Positions 1 through 7,396 of a DNA stretch of 32,007 bases are shown here, piece after piece. This DNA is from CAZUXY01 sp964624235 (GTDB lineage Bacteria > Spirochaetota > UBA4802 > UBA5368), in NCBI GenBank assembly GCA_964624235.1, contig CAZUXY010000052.1, forward strand, positions 1-32,007, written 5' to 3'. Each line of letters begins with the position of its first letter. Position 1 is the stretch's first letter. The translations under genes were made by a program, and so were the position numbers. The notes under the pieces were generated by a model, which worked only from the letters and a program-made list of their open reading frames with translations, was not told the origin of the DNA and did not search any database.

Positions 1-1
1 G

Positions 2-898
2 GAAGCCGGTGCTTCAATGGGGATCTATTACGGCCTGGATCTGGATTTCACCGCCCCTCCGGAATGGACCTTTATGGAAGCCCATTCGGAATACTATTTC
101 GCCCCGGCTTTCAAAGACTATTTCACCCCTCGGGTGAAAGGATCCGCCTATCATTCACGTTCCGCGCGCACCGACCTGGGCTTGCTGCACTACAACTACC
201 TGATCCTGAAAGGATCCGTCGATCCCGGTATAACCCTTTTGCGAAGGCTCAGAATATACGCCGGCTACGGAAATGAAAAAGTATACATATACAACAGCGA
301 GGAAGACCCCGGGGCGGACTACAACGTCAGTATCAATGAAGATACCGAATTCTGGAATTACCTGGAGTTCAGCATATTGTTTCGTGACATGCCCTGGGAC
401 ATCTCGTATCTGCTGGACCGTCGTTTCACCCTGCGGCACAGCTATTATTTCAACGGGAATAACAAGTTCCACGAAATGGTCATCCAGGGGAAGGTGTCTC
501 ACGAGTTCAAGAACCTCAGTCTGGGGTTCCTGAGGGCCGATTATTCAAGGTTCTGGCGGCGCCCGCCCTTCTATCATGAGTTCGGCGTATCCTCCAACAA
601 CTTCAAGGGACTCATGGGGAAGGGCTATCACACCAGACGCATCCTCAGGGCGGACAGCGAATACTGGGTCCCGCTGTACCGGGATTTTATTTACGGCGGC
701 GTCTATGCCGACGCGACCTGGTTTGAGGGATCGGGTTACGATCTCTCGGGAGAACAGGGAGCGGTGGTTGCCGGGATTTCTGGCCATTTCATCATTCTCG
801 ATCAGTTTGAGTTCAATATCTACTATGGATGGGACCTCCTCTTTTCCACCCGCCAGTCCCAGGGCAACCTCTACTTCAATCTTGAGAAGAAATGGTGA
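2..898 (+). CDS. Outer-membrane beta-barrel protein, BamA/D15-like C-terminal part (5' partial)
   Basis: The reading frame is open to the left edge (codons 2-16 encode E-A-G-A-S before the ATG at 17), so this is probably the 3' end of a larger gene. The roughly 298 visible residues alternate polar and aromatic/hydrophobic residues in strand-length blocks, typical of a transmembrane beta-barrel. The last 90 residues follow the D15/BamA barrel ending: a G-K-G-Y turn, an E-Y-W-V-P-L strand, a strand pair around F-I-Y-G-G-V-Y-A-D-A, then G-I-S-G-H and an aromatic final strand. The chain ends in Trp, as expected of the C-terminal barrel signature. The full protein could be an Omp85-family assembly factor, or a patatin or other enzyme with a D15-type barrel; the missing N-terminus would decide. 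I see no terminator after the stop. Confidence 0.6.
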   Translation, partial: EAGASMGIYYGLDLDFTAPPEWTFMEAHSEYYFAPAFKDYFTPRVKGSAYHSRSARTDLGLLHYNYLILKGSVDPGITLLRRLRIYAGYGNEKVYIYNSEEDPGADYNVSINEDTEFWNYLEFSILFRDMPWDISYLLDRRFTLRHSYYFNGNNKFHEMVIQGKVSHEFKNLSLGFLRADYSRFWRRPPFYHEFGVSSNNFKGLMGKGYHTRRILRADSEYWVPLYRDFIYGGVYADATWFEGSGYDLSGEQGAVVAGISGHFIILDQFEFNIYYGWDLLFSTRQSQGNLYFNLEKKW

Positions 899-944
899 TA
901 TTTCCGGACGGAACCCTGCGTAGTGGTAAGGGCGCCGCTGTACG

Positions 945-1223
945 GTGGGTGCGCGGATGACCTCCGCAAAGGGAACCGGTACCGGCGTAAGGGACCGTAA
1001 CAGCGTGGAAATTCTGGAGGGAGACATTCTGCGCGTGAAATATGAATATCTATTCAGGGTTCACCGCGACCCCTGTTCGGGAGAATGGGCGGTGTCCGAT
1101 ATGACGGGTTTTCATCGGATATCCCTGGCTCGGGTCGCCCTGTATGGAGAGGTGGTGCTTGCGGACCGCGGTGCGGGTTCAGGGTTTAAGGGCTTCGTAA
1201 AGGACGATAGCGGCGGCTACTGA
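945..1223 (+). CDS. Possible small YopX-like protein
   Basis: This short ORF encodes 92 residues from a GTG, or 88 from the ATG at 957, which has a GGTGGG about 7 nt upstream. Residues 14-33 read G-V-R-D-R-N-x-x-E-I-L-E-G-D-I-L, close to the hallmark of YopX-family proteins (G-L-K-D-K-N-G-K-E-I-Y-E-G-D-I-V). A later L-Y-G-E-V-V segment fits the usual E-V-I-G-N-I-Y ending. YopX proteins are small beta-rich proteins of unknown function, found mainly in phages and prophages. The ORF overlaps the convergent rlmB 3' end by 45 bp, which counts against it, and no other phage gene is nearby. It may be a stray or decaying phage gene, or a chance ORF. Confidence 0.35.
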   Translation: MGARMTSAKGTGTGVRDRNSVEILEGDILRVKYEYLFRVHRDPCSGEWAVSDMTGFHRISLARVALYGEVVLADRGAGSGFKGFVKDDSGGY

Positions 1224-1910
1224 TGCGTTGAGGGACTGTACGTTGCCCCGAAGGGGAATACATACGCGGTGGTGGCATTTCTCCGCGGTGAGTCTGCGCA
1301 TGCCTGAGCCCTCGCTTCCTAGAACGATAACCATTGGTTTCAGTTCCTTCAGCATCTGCGGTTCAATATCACCGCAGACGTCGGTTCCTATGATCCAGAA
1401 CCCGGCTTCCCGTGCCAGATCAAGAAACCTGGCTATGTTGGCGACGATGAGTATCTTTATATGCGCCGTAGCCCCGGCTGAGGTCTTGACCACCGTCTGT
1501 GAGATCGGCGCTGAATGAGAACGGGAAAGCACGACCCCATCACCTCCCAGGGCCTCGGTCGACCGGATTATGGAACCGACGTTGTGCGGATCGTTCATCT
1601 GGTCAAGCACCACAATGACCCCCCTCTTCCCGGCGACCTTTCTGATAAAATCGTCATCCCGCAGGGTTTCCGCCGGCTCTCTTAAAATAAGCATGACCCC
1701 CTGGTGGTGAGACGACGACTCATAGCGGCCGAGTACCCCTTTTTCGCAAAAGGTGGTTTTAATCCCTCTGCTTCGCGCGGTATCGATGATGAGGTCTATT
1801 ATCTTTCCGTGTGCGCCCTTCTGAACCAGCAGTTCCGCCGTGGAGGCGGACGGGAGGACCCGAAGGTATTCCAGAACCGGATTGCGGCCTGTTACCGTCT
1901 TCTCTTCCAC
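1179..1910 (-). CDS. rlmB: 23S rRNA (guanosine-2'-O-)-methyltransferase RlmB, SpoU/TrmH family
   Basis: This 243-residue SAM-dependent RNA 2'-O-ribose methyltransferase has the usual RlmB length. An N-terminal substrate-binding domain (about residues 5-80, with S-H-H-Q-G-V) is followed by the SpoU knot fold. Motif 1 is at about 96-121 (L-D-x-x-x-D-P-H-N-V-G-S-I-I-R-S), motif 2 at about 197-203 (L-G-S-E-G-S-G-M) and motif 3 at about 217-236 (I-P-L-x-G-x-V-x-S-L-N-A-S-V-A). The conserved N, R, E, S and N of these motifs are all present. RlmB methylates G2251 of 23S rRNA in E. coli. Its start overlaps the end of cysS by 19 bp, so the two are probably co-transcribed from the cysS promoter; cysS-rlmB adjacency is common in bacteria. 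A TrmH-type tRNA specificity cannot be fully excluded. Confidence 0.93.
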   Translation of the reverse strand: MEEKTVTGRNPVLEYLRVLPSASTAELLVQKGAHGKIIDLIIDTARSRGIKTTFCEKGVLGRYESSSHHQGVMLILREPAETLRDDDFIRKVAGKRGVIVVLDQMNDPHNVGSIIRSTEALGGDGVVLSRSHSAPISQTVVKTSAGATAHIKILIVANIARFLDLAREAGFWIIGTDVCGDIEPQMLKELKPMVIVLGSEGSGMRRLTAEKCHHRVCIPLRGNVQSLNASVAAAIVLYEALKP

Positions 1911-3319
1911 CGTGTTCCGTCCCTGGTGTCTTCAAGTAGTATGCCTTCAGATTCGAGCCGCTTTCTGATCTCGTCGGCGCGCGGGAAATTTTTTTGTTTT
2001 TTGCATTCTGCCCTTTCGTGTATCAGCGATTCGATGCGGCCGGCGTCGATGTCGCTTCCATCCGGGAGAGGGAAGAAAATCACGCCGAGCACCAGGTCGA
2101 TCCTTTCCATGGTCTCGATCACGTAGCGGGCGTCAGCCGCAGAAAGACTGTTTTCATCGATGAACCCGTTTACCGCATGCATAAAGTCAAAAAATCTTCC
2201 CATGGCGCCTGAAATATTGAGATCATCATCCATCTCACGGGAAAAAGCGGATATCATGGTTTCGCCGGCTTCCTTTACCCGGGGATTTTCACCGCCTTCG
2301 GGGAGGCCTTTCAGCCGGACCAGCAGATTGTCGATACGGTCCAGCGCGCTCTGGGCCTGCTGCAGTCCCGCCATGGTGAAGTTGAGCTGTTTGCGATAAT
2401 GCGCGGTGATGAGCAGGTAACGTATGGCCCGGGGTGAATGTCCCGAGGAGATCAAATCCCGAAGGGTGTAAAAGTTCCCTTTGGATTTCGACATCTTGCT
2501 GCCTTCCACCAGGAGGTGCTCCACATGGATCCAGTAACGGACAAATGGCTCACTGTATGCCGCTTCGCTCTGGGCGATCTCGTTTTCGTGATGGGGAAAG
2601 ATGAGGTCTACTCCGCCGGTATGGATGTCAATTGTGCTCCCGTAAATTTGTCGCACCATGGCTGAGCACTCGATGTGCCATCCGGGCCGGCCCGCGCCGA
2701 AGGGCGTGTTCCACGAGGGTTCGTCTTTGCCCGAGGATTTCCACAGGGCGAAATCCCTGACGTCGTCCTTGGCGTATTCATCGGTGTCGTAGCGAAGGCC
2801 GGTTTTGATCTCCCTGGACTCAAGCCGGCTTAAACCGCCGTAATTTCCGAACCTGGATATGCTGAAATAGATAGAGCCGTCTTTTTCGTACGCTATGCCT
2901 TTGTCGAAAAGCCGTTTTATTATATCCACCATGGCGTCGATGGATTCGGTCGCGCGGGGATAATGCTCCACCTTTTCTATATTCAGGGTTTTCAAATCCT
3001 CGAAGAAAATCTCCGTGTACCGGCCGGTATATTCAGAGAGGGTGATGTTTTCCTGCCGTGATCCCGTTATGGTCTTGTCGTCCACGTCGGTGATGTTCAT
3101 GGTGTGGTCCGGCCGGTAACCGCTGAATTTCAGGTACCGGCGCAGAAGGTCGTTGAAAATGAAGGTACGGAAGTTGCCGATATGGGCGTAACTGTAGACC
3201 GTGGGTCCGCAGGAATACATGGTCACCGGCGGATAGTCCGAAGGTTTTTCCTTCTTGACGCCGCCTGGAATAAATTCCACGATGCCGGCGGCCAGGGTAT
3301 TGTAAATTTTCAGGGCCAT
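1892..3319 (-). CDS. cysS: Cysteinyl-tRNA synthetase
   Basis: This 475-residue class Ia aminoacyl-tRNA synthetase charges tRNA-Cys with cysteine in the cytoplasm; the length is normal for the family. The N-terminal Rossmann fold has C37 (zinc ligand in S-C-G-P-T) and the HIGH motif as H46-I-G-N. The other zinc ligands lie in G-W-H-I-E-C-S and F-P-H-H-E-N-E. The KMSKS loop is intact at K275-M-S-K-S279 and is followed by K-G-N-F. The DALR-type helical domain and a basic C-terminus end the protein. The ATG is preceded by GGAGG at good spacing. A strong promoter sits just upstream, and rlmB follows with a 19-bp overlap. Confidence 0.98.
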   Translation of the reverse strand: MALKIYNTLAAGIVEFIPGGVKKEKPSDYPPVTMYSCGPTVYSYAHIGNFRTFIFNDLLRRYLKFSGYRPDHTMNITDVDDKTITGSRQENITLSEYTGRYTEIFFEDLKTLNIEKVEHYPRATESIDAMVDIIKRLFDKGIAYEKDGSIYFSISRFGNYGGLSRLESREIKTGLRYDTDEYAKDDVRDFALWKSSGKDEPSWNTPFGAGRPGWHIECSAMVRQIYGSTIDIHTGGVDLIFPHHENEIAQSEAAYSEPFVRYWIHVEHLLVEGSKMSKSKGNFYTLRDLISSGHSPRAIRYLLITAHYRKQLNFTMAGLQQAQSALDRIDNLLVRLKGLPEGGENPRVKEAGETMISAFSREMDDDLNISGAMGRFFDFMHAVNGFIDENSLSAADARYVIETMERIDLVLGVIFFPLPDGSDIDAGRIESLIHERAECKKQKNFPRADEIRKRLESEGILLEDTRDGTRWKRRR

Positions 3320-3345
3320 GGGATCCTCCGCGGTATTCAGAAGGC

Positions 3346-3374
3346 GTTATATAAAATTCCCGCTGTATTGTCAA
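3346..3374 (-). promoter_or_regulatory. Sigma-70-type promoter of cysS-rlmB
   Basis: On the minus strand a consensus -35 TTGACA (3369-3374) and a -10 TATAAC (3346-3351, 5 of 6 matches) are separated by exactly 17 bp. The predicted start of transcription lies about 20 nt before the cysS ATG, leaving room for the GGAGG ribosome site. This is the best promoter in the window. Confidence 0.7.
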
Positions 3375-3502
3375 AATAAATGTGAAAACGCGGTTTTATC
3401 GAGGACCGGTTCGCCATAACCGGACTTATTGATGACGGTTTCGATACAGGGAGAGTTGTTATCCATGCGGAGAAATGCAGCGGTTGGGCCGGCATCCCTT
3501 TG

Positions 3503-4036
3503 CTATAGGGCGCCTGTCTCCTTCCCCTCATCATCGAGAGATACTTCCTCAACCTGGGTGTACTCCACTTTGGGTATCTCGATCTCCTCCTCGACCTTCA
3601 CCGCCGCCGGTTTTGCGGGGGCCATGAACATATCGGGGCTTATGGGGATTCTGTCTGCGTATTCGGGGCGCAATTTATAGTATGCCAGCAGCATGTGCAG
3701 CTTTTTAATGTATTCGATAAGCTCCTTGAGCTTTTTGTTTTTCCGTTCTGTGGTGGTTCTGGACTCGATAATGAGTTTTTTTAATATATCATTCCGCCGC
3801 CGGAGTTTTGCCTGCAGTTCCTGAACGCTTTCATAGTACTCACGGTTTACGCGCTTGAAATCGATGCGCGCCAGGATAATGTCCCCCTCCTCCTTGTCCT
3901 TTTCAACCGATTCAAGGATCTCGTTGAGTTCCTTGACGGAAAAGAGATCTTCCGTGGAGGTCTGGATCCAGTGCTGGCCCTCATCGTCGGTAAATTCAGT
4001 CAGGTCGGGAATACTGGTTTTTTTTGCTCTCTTCAT
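3503..4036 (-). CDS. Hypothetical coiled-coil protein
   Basis: This 177-residue protein is one I do not recognise. It has no signal peptide or membrane segment and is therefore probably cytoplasmic. Residues 1-35 are polar with a short W-containing stretch. Residues about 36-125 are strongly charged and heptad-like (E-L-x-x-I-L-E-S-V-E-K-D, then an R/K-rich run and I-I-E-S-R), which predicts a long helical coiled coil. The last 45 residues are Pro/Ala/Val then Glu-rich and look disordered, giving an acidic tail. It lies 183 bp upstream of cysS on the same strand, but the strong cysS promoter suggests separate transcription. The start is supported only weakly by GGA 5 nt upstream. Coding is likely because the frame is long and the composition is protein-like. 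Confidence 0.75.
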   Translation of the reverse strand: MKRAKKTSIPDLTEFTDDEGQHWIQTSTEDLFSVKELNEILESVEKDKEEGDIILARIDFKRVNREYYESVQELQAKLRRRNDILKKLIIESRTTTERKNKKLKELIEYIKKLHMLLAYYKLRPEYADRIPISPDMFMAPAKPAAVKVEEEIEIPKVEYTQVEEVSLDDEGKETGAL

Positions 4037-4403
4037 GGATTCCGGCCGATAATCGGGGAAACTCTCCAGTTTAACGGTTGCACCGGATAAAAAATAACTA
4101 CATCCGCCGCAACGCGTCTATCATTTTTTCGTATCCGGCTTAATTGCCGATCAAACCGGTTTCAGGGTTATTATCGACATGTCCGTGCTATTATTTTCGC
4201 ATTATTAGCTCCGGTAAGGGTTTTTTACCGTCTCCCTGTAACTGTTCCGCCTTAACAGGTTTTTTCTGGGGGAGGGGACGGCATACCGCGGCAAAATTAC
4301 CGGTCTGGAGGCTTTTTCCTTTGACAAAACGCCGTCGTGTGCAGAAGCTGACATCCTGCCGTAACGCTATCTGCCGGTCACGGCGAATAGAACAAACAGC
4401 AGT
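4037..4403. other. Intergenic region between divergent genes
   Basis: This 367-bp spacer lies between the coiled-coil gene (-) and murB (+), so both promoters should be inside it. I find only fragments: a perfect TTGACA at 4321-4326 without a recognisable -10 at the right distance, and a TATTAT at 4189-4194 without a -35. The short ORFs on both strands have no family resemblance or good ribosome site. I see no tRNA, riboswitch or terminator. Confidence 0.5.
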
Positions 4404-5324
4404 ATGAAACCGGAAAAAGTACTGATCAACAGGCTGCAGGAGCTGGGCGAACTCCTGGTAGACGAACCGATGCATCTCCATACGACTTTTAAGACCGGAG
4501 GGCCCGCCGATCTTTTATTCTATCCCCGGGATGTGAATTCTTTAAGTGGCGCGTTGCGGCTTTGCCGTGAATACGATATTCCCGTTCAGCTGGCGGGAGG
4601 AGGTTCCAACCTGCTGGTGGGAGACGGCGGTATACGCGGCATGGTGATCGTCTGCGCCGAGGACAGACCGCTCAGCGGAAACATGAGGATTACTGAAACC
4701 GGACTGGTCTACGCGGATGCAACGGTGAGGAAAAGGTCTTTTCTCTCATTCTGCATGGAAAACGGGCTTGAGGGAATGGAGTTCCTGGCAGGCATACCGG
4801 GTTGCCTCGGGGGCGGAATAATAATGAACGCGGGCACCACTATGGGTACTTTCGCCGGCATACTCGAAAGGGTCGAGTATTTAAATTTTGATGGTGAACA
4901 GGGATATCGCATGATAGACGCGGGTATGGCCCGGTACCGGCATCTGGATGTAGGCAGGGGGATGTGCATTACCGGCGCTTTTTACCGGCTGGGAAAAACC
5001 GGTGATCCTGCCGCGGTGCAGATGAGGGTGAAAGCTGCGGTAGAGGAACGGAAGGCGAAACACCCGCTGGATTATCCCTCCGCCGGATCGGTTTTCAAAA
5101 ATCCCGACGGTGCGTATTCCTGGAAGCTCATTAATGACGCCGGGCTTCGCGGCTACAGGCTCGGCGGGGCCATGGTCTCGGAGCTCCACACGAACTTCAT
5201 TATAAATTACGACAACGCCAGTTCACTTGATATAAAATCCCTGGTAGAGTACGTACAGAAGAGGGTTAAGGAAGAATTCGGCGTTTTTCTGGAACCGGAA
5301 ATCAGAATGATAGGAGATTTTTAG
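4404..5324 (+). CDS. murB: UDP-N-acetylenolpyruvoylglucosamine reductase
   Basis: This 306-residue FAD enzyme reduces UDP-GlcNAc-enolpyruvate to UDP-MurNAc with NADPH in the cytoplasmic phase of peptidoglycan synthesis. The FAD-binding half carries T-T-F-x-T-G-G-P-A at 27-35, G-G-G-S-N-L-L at 65-71 and G-I-P-G-C-L-G-G at 130-137 with N-A-G at 142-144. The catalytic half has the proton donor S229 in P-S-A-G-S-V-F-K-N-P, E299 in L-E-P-E-I and R178. The length and the lack of the extra tyrosine loop place it with type II MurB, as in Gram-positives and many deep diderms. The ribosome site before the ATG is weak. The exonuclease gene begins 1 bp after the stop, so the two form an operon. Confidence 0.96.
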   Translation: MKPEKVLINRLQELGELLVDEPMHLHTTFKTGGPADLLFYPRDVNSLSGALRLCREYDIPVQLAGGGSNLLVGDGGIRGMVIVCAEDRPLSGNMRITETGLVYADATVRKRSFLSFCMENGLEGMEFLAGIPGCLGGGIIMNAGTTMGTFAGILERVEYLNFDGEQGYRMIDAGMARYRHLDVGRGMCITGAFYRLGKTGDPAAVQMRVKAAVEERKAKHPLDYPSAGSVFKNPDGAYSWKLINDAGLRGYRLGGAMVSELHTNFIINYDNASSLDIKSLVEYVQKRVKEEFGVFLEPEIRMIGDF

Positions 5325-5325
5325 C

Positions 5326-6144
5326 GTGATCTGCACGGATCGTAACAGCAAGCTGGAGGAGGCGGTTTTTTGCGCTCTTGATTTCGAGACCACCGGGATC
5401 AATCCGGTAGTGGACCGGATCGTCGAGGTGGGGATGGTGAAATTCACCATGGCTGAAGAACTCTCGGCATATTCAACGCTTATCAATCCCCAGCGGCATA
5501 TACCTGAAAACGTGGTCTCGATACACGGCATCACCGATTCCATGGTCAAGGACGCACCGTTGATTAAAGACCTGCTTGGCAAAATGGTGGATTTTATCGA
5601 TGGATCGCCCCTGATAATTCAGAATCCCCGGTTTGACCTTGCCTTCCTTGAAGTAGCGTTTTTGAACAGCCGTGCGCCGCTTCCCCTGTTCCAGGCCTAT
5701 GACACGGTGCGGCTTTCCCGCAAAACTTTCACCGATTTTCCCAACTATCGTCTTGAGACCCTTTGTAGAAACCTAGAGATTCTGATAGAGCCGCACAGGG
5801 CGCTTTCCGATGCCAGGGGGTGCATGGAAGTATTTCGCCGGGTGGTCCGGTACCACGACAGGGAAGGGATGTGGGGCTTTTCCGATCTGAACCGCCTCCA
5901 TGGCAAAATGATGGAACCCAGGCTCAGCCGCAAGGAAAAGCAGCAGCTGAATATCAGCAACAAAATCTTTATAGGTGATGTCGTTCAGATCCGGTATATG
6001 GATGAGGTGGGTAACGTTACGACAAGGCGGATACTCCCCAAGCAGGTGATTAAAAGCGGAAATAAAACCTTTCTACAGGCATTCTGTTATCTGCGTAACG
6101 AAGACCGTTATTTCAACACCAGAAGAATACTGAAGATTTTTTAA
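5326..6144 (+). CDS. DEDDh 3'-5' exonuclease (DnaQ/PolC-type) fused to a C-terminal WYL-like domain
   Basis: This 272-residue protein has an epsilon-type exonuclease at residues 13-178. Exo I is D19-F-E21-T-T-G, Exo II is I-Q-N-P-R-F-D104, and Exo III is H157-R-A-L-S-D162-A, so all four acidic residues and the catalytic His are present. The His usual in Exo II (H-N-x-x-F-D) is Gln here. Residues 215-272 resemble a WYL domain: I-R-Y-x-D-x-x-G-x-x-T-x-R-x-I-L-P, then F-L-Q-A-F-C-Y-L-R and the ending R-Y-F-N-T-R-R-I-L-K-I. WYL domains bind nucleic-acid or nucleotide ligands in many regulators and defence proteins. The start is GTG, 1 bp after the murB stop, with TAGGAG upstream. It is too short to be PolC and is probably a repair or proofreading nuclease. 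Confidence 0.9.
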   Translation: MICTDRNSKLEEAVFCALDFETTGINPVVDRIVEVGMVKFTMAEELSAYSTLINPQRHIPENVVSIHGITDSMVKDAPLIKDLLGKMVDFIDGSPLIIQNPRFDLAFLEVAFLNSRAPLPLFQAYDTVRLSRKTFTDFPNYRLETLCRNLEILIEPHRALSDARGCMEVFRRVVRYHDREGMWGFSDLNRLHGKMMEPRLSRKEKQQLNISNKIFIGDVVQIRYMDEVGNVTTRRILPKQVIKSGNKTFLQAFCYLRNEDRYFNTRRILKIF

Positions 6145-6241
6145 CGGTCCCTGGTTACCCCTCCCGACGGGGAAGCAACGCTTCCGTTCATCCTGGTGCA
6201 GGCGGCAGAAATACAGGGAATAATGGGCGGCTACGGTATAT

Positions 6242-6532
6242 TCAATCGGCGCAGAAAAGGTGTTTAAGCGTTTCGAAAAGTTTTACCACCTTGGGGTCTT
6301 TGATGGAATAGTACATGAAATTTGCCTCTTTTCTTCTCTTCAGCAGGTCCATTTTTCTCAATACCGTGAGATGCTGAGAAATATTGGAGATGGATGAGCC
6401 GAATTCCCTCTCGATTTCCCCCACGGTTTTTTCGCTCTCCATGAGAAAACAGAGAATCTTCAGCCTGATGGGATGGGCGATGGACTTTAAAATCTCACTG
6501 GTCGAATGGGCCTGATCTTCAGAAAACAGCAT
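6242..6532 (-). CDS. ArsR-family winged-helix transcriptional repressor
   Basis: This is a 96-residue small DNA-binding regulator. The core I-A-H-P-I-R-L-K-I-L-C-F-L opens the winged helix. The recognition helix S-S-I-S-N-I-S-Q-H-L-T-V-L-R-K-M-D-L-L is followed by the wing R-R-K-E-A-N-F-M-Y-Y-S-I, all typical of ArsR. The metal-binding C-x-C of ArsR/SmtB alpha-3 sensors is absent, so the signal is not obviously a metal. I chose the ATG at 6532 because AAGGA lies 7 nt upstream. An in-frame ATG at 6577 would add 15 residues but has no ribosome site and coincides with the predicted transcription start. A palindrome in the promoter suggests self-repression. No obvious target gene is adjacent; the STAS gene just upstream is a candidate. 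Confidence 0.9.
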   Translation of the reverse strand: MLFSEDQAHSTSEILKSIAHPIRLKILCFLMESEKTVGEIEREFGSSISNISQHLTVLRKMDLLKRRKEANFMYYSIKDPKVVKLFETLKHLFCAD

Positions 6533-6583
6533 GATGGTATCCTTTTTCGATTTTCCGCTTGTGGTGAATTTTAGCATTCCATT

Positions 6584-6612
6584 ATCACATTAAATATTTA
6601 ACCGTCTGTCAA
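6584..6612 (-). promoter_or_regulatory. Promoter with palindromic operator of the ArsR-type gene
   Basis: On the minus strand a consensus -35 TTGACA (6607-6612) and a -10-like TGTGAT (6584-6589) are 17 bp apart. The perfect 12-bp palindrome TTAAATATTTAA (6590-6601) lies entirely in the spacer. ArsR dimers typically bind AT-rich palindromes overlapping their own promoters, so this is a plausible autoregulatory operator. Confidence 0.5.
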
Positions 6613-6669
6613 TACTTTTTTGAATTTGAATAAAAGATGCTGCCGGTACGGTAGTATCAAGAAACGGGA

Positions 6670-6957
6670 TCAGGCGCTTTTTTTAAGATCTGAAGAGTGA
6701 GGGAAGAAAAAGCTGATAAGGTTCAGCATTTCAAATACCCGATGTACGTGCGGGGATATTTTCAGTGTAAGGGACGCTCCATGGTTCTCATGAAAGCATT
6801 TCGCAAGGATAAGAAATCCGATAAAAGCGGAATGGATTGATATAGTACCGGAAAGGTCGAAAACAGAGGGCTCCTGAAAACCGGTTTTTTCCATCTGCTG
6901 GGAAAGCAGGGTAGCGGTTTCAAGGCCGATTTGTTCGGGAAATATTATTTCATGCAT
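6670..6957 (-). CDS. STAS-domain protein (anti-sigma factor antagonist-like)
   Basis: This 95-residue single-domain protein has the STAS pattern: a short lead, then V-F-D-L-S-G-T-I-S-I-H-S (residues 32-43), the helix A-F-I-G-F-L-I-L-A-K, the strand A-S-L-T-L-K-I and the final helix H-V-H-R-V-F-E-M-L-N-L. The Ser in I-H-S occupies the position phosphorylated in SpoIIAA/RsbV-type antagonists. Such proteins release sigma factors or other partners from switch kinases, but no kinase or phosphatase partner is visible in this window. GGAGGG lies 3-8 nt before the ATG and confirms the start. The gene is 92 bp upstream of the ArsR-type gene's longest frame on the same strand, but each has its own promoter-like sequence. 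Confidence 0.8.
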   Translation of the reverse strand: MHEIIFPEQIGLETATLLSQQMEKTGFQEPSVFDLSGTISIHSAFIGFLILAKCFHENHGASLTLKISPHVHRVFEMLNLISFFFPHSSDLKKSA

Positions 6958-6973
6958 GGCTCCCTCCGTGGAA

Positions 6974-7009
6974 TACAGGGACGATTACGGAAATTTCCCT
7001 GTAATTATA
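6974..7009 (-). promoter_or_regulatory. Possible promoter and operator of the STAS gene
   Basis: A perfect TATAAT lies on the minus strand at 7004-7009, but no good -35 exists (a T-tract lies at the expected place). Immediately downstream is an 8-bp inverted repeat, TACAGGGA (6974-6981) and TCCCTGTA (6996-7003), spanning the predicted transcription start. It could be an operator or a leader hairpin. Confidence 0.3.
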
Positions 7010-7157
7010 TTGTCGTAATTTACTGAAAAAAAATTAGTAAAAAATTTTTTCTTAATACGGTATGACCGGGCGCCGCCACGGTACACGTCTGCCCGTAATG
7101 GCGGCCCGGCCGGGTGTCCGGTTTTTATGGAAAGCGTGTGTTTTTTTTAAGAAAAAA

Positions 7158-7186
7158 GTGAAAGAACAGGTAATCTTGTCTATACT
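7158..7186 (+). promoter_or_regulatory. Possible promoter of the panP-like gene
   Basis: GTGAAA (7158-7163, 4 of 6 to TTGACA) and TATACT (7181-7186, 5 of 6 to TATAAT) are separated by 17 bp. It would give a long leader of about 200 nt before the ATG at 7397. Confidence 0.35.
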
Positions 7187-7396
7187 ACAGTTACAGTAAA
7201 GGAGCATTGCCGCCGTGAAGGCCGATACCGAACGGGAAATTATATAAGGTGACGTAAAAAGTTGGATGGCAACGTAGTTTTTATGAATGCATATTTATTT
7301 TTGGGTACAAAAGTACTTGCAAAATCCGTAAATGATCACTCCTATGGGAGTTAAAAGGGCGTAACAGGGATAAATTTTCTGACGGGAACGCTTCCT

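Larger units (their letters stand above)
6958..7396. other. Intergenic region between STAS gene and panP-like gene
   Basis: This 439-bp spacer lies between divergent genes. It contains the STAS promoter region, an A/T-tract block (7026-7052), a GC-rich patch (7067-7123) ending in a short C-C-G-G hairpin with a T5 tail, and a T8/A6 block (7141-7157). It also holds a probable rightward promoter (7158-7186) and a small hairpin, ACTCC-TATG-GGAGT (7338-7351), in the leader of the decarboxylase gene. I see no RNA gene of a family I recognise. Confidence 0.5.

Noticed and set aside
4321..4326. Perfect TTGACA upstream of murB
   Set aside because: No acceptable -10 element 15-19 bp downstream.
4144..4407. 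87-codon ORF before murB
   Set aside because: Low-complexity R/C/S-rich translation, no ribosome site, overlaps the murB start.
7215..7247. Ten-residue leader ORF (GTG start, AAAGGAG 10 nt upstream) in the long leader of the panP-like gene
   Set aside because: The ribosome site is good, but the peptide has no run of a diagnostic amino acid and no terminator or antiterminator pair is visible to suggest attenuation.
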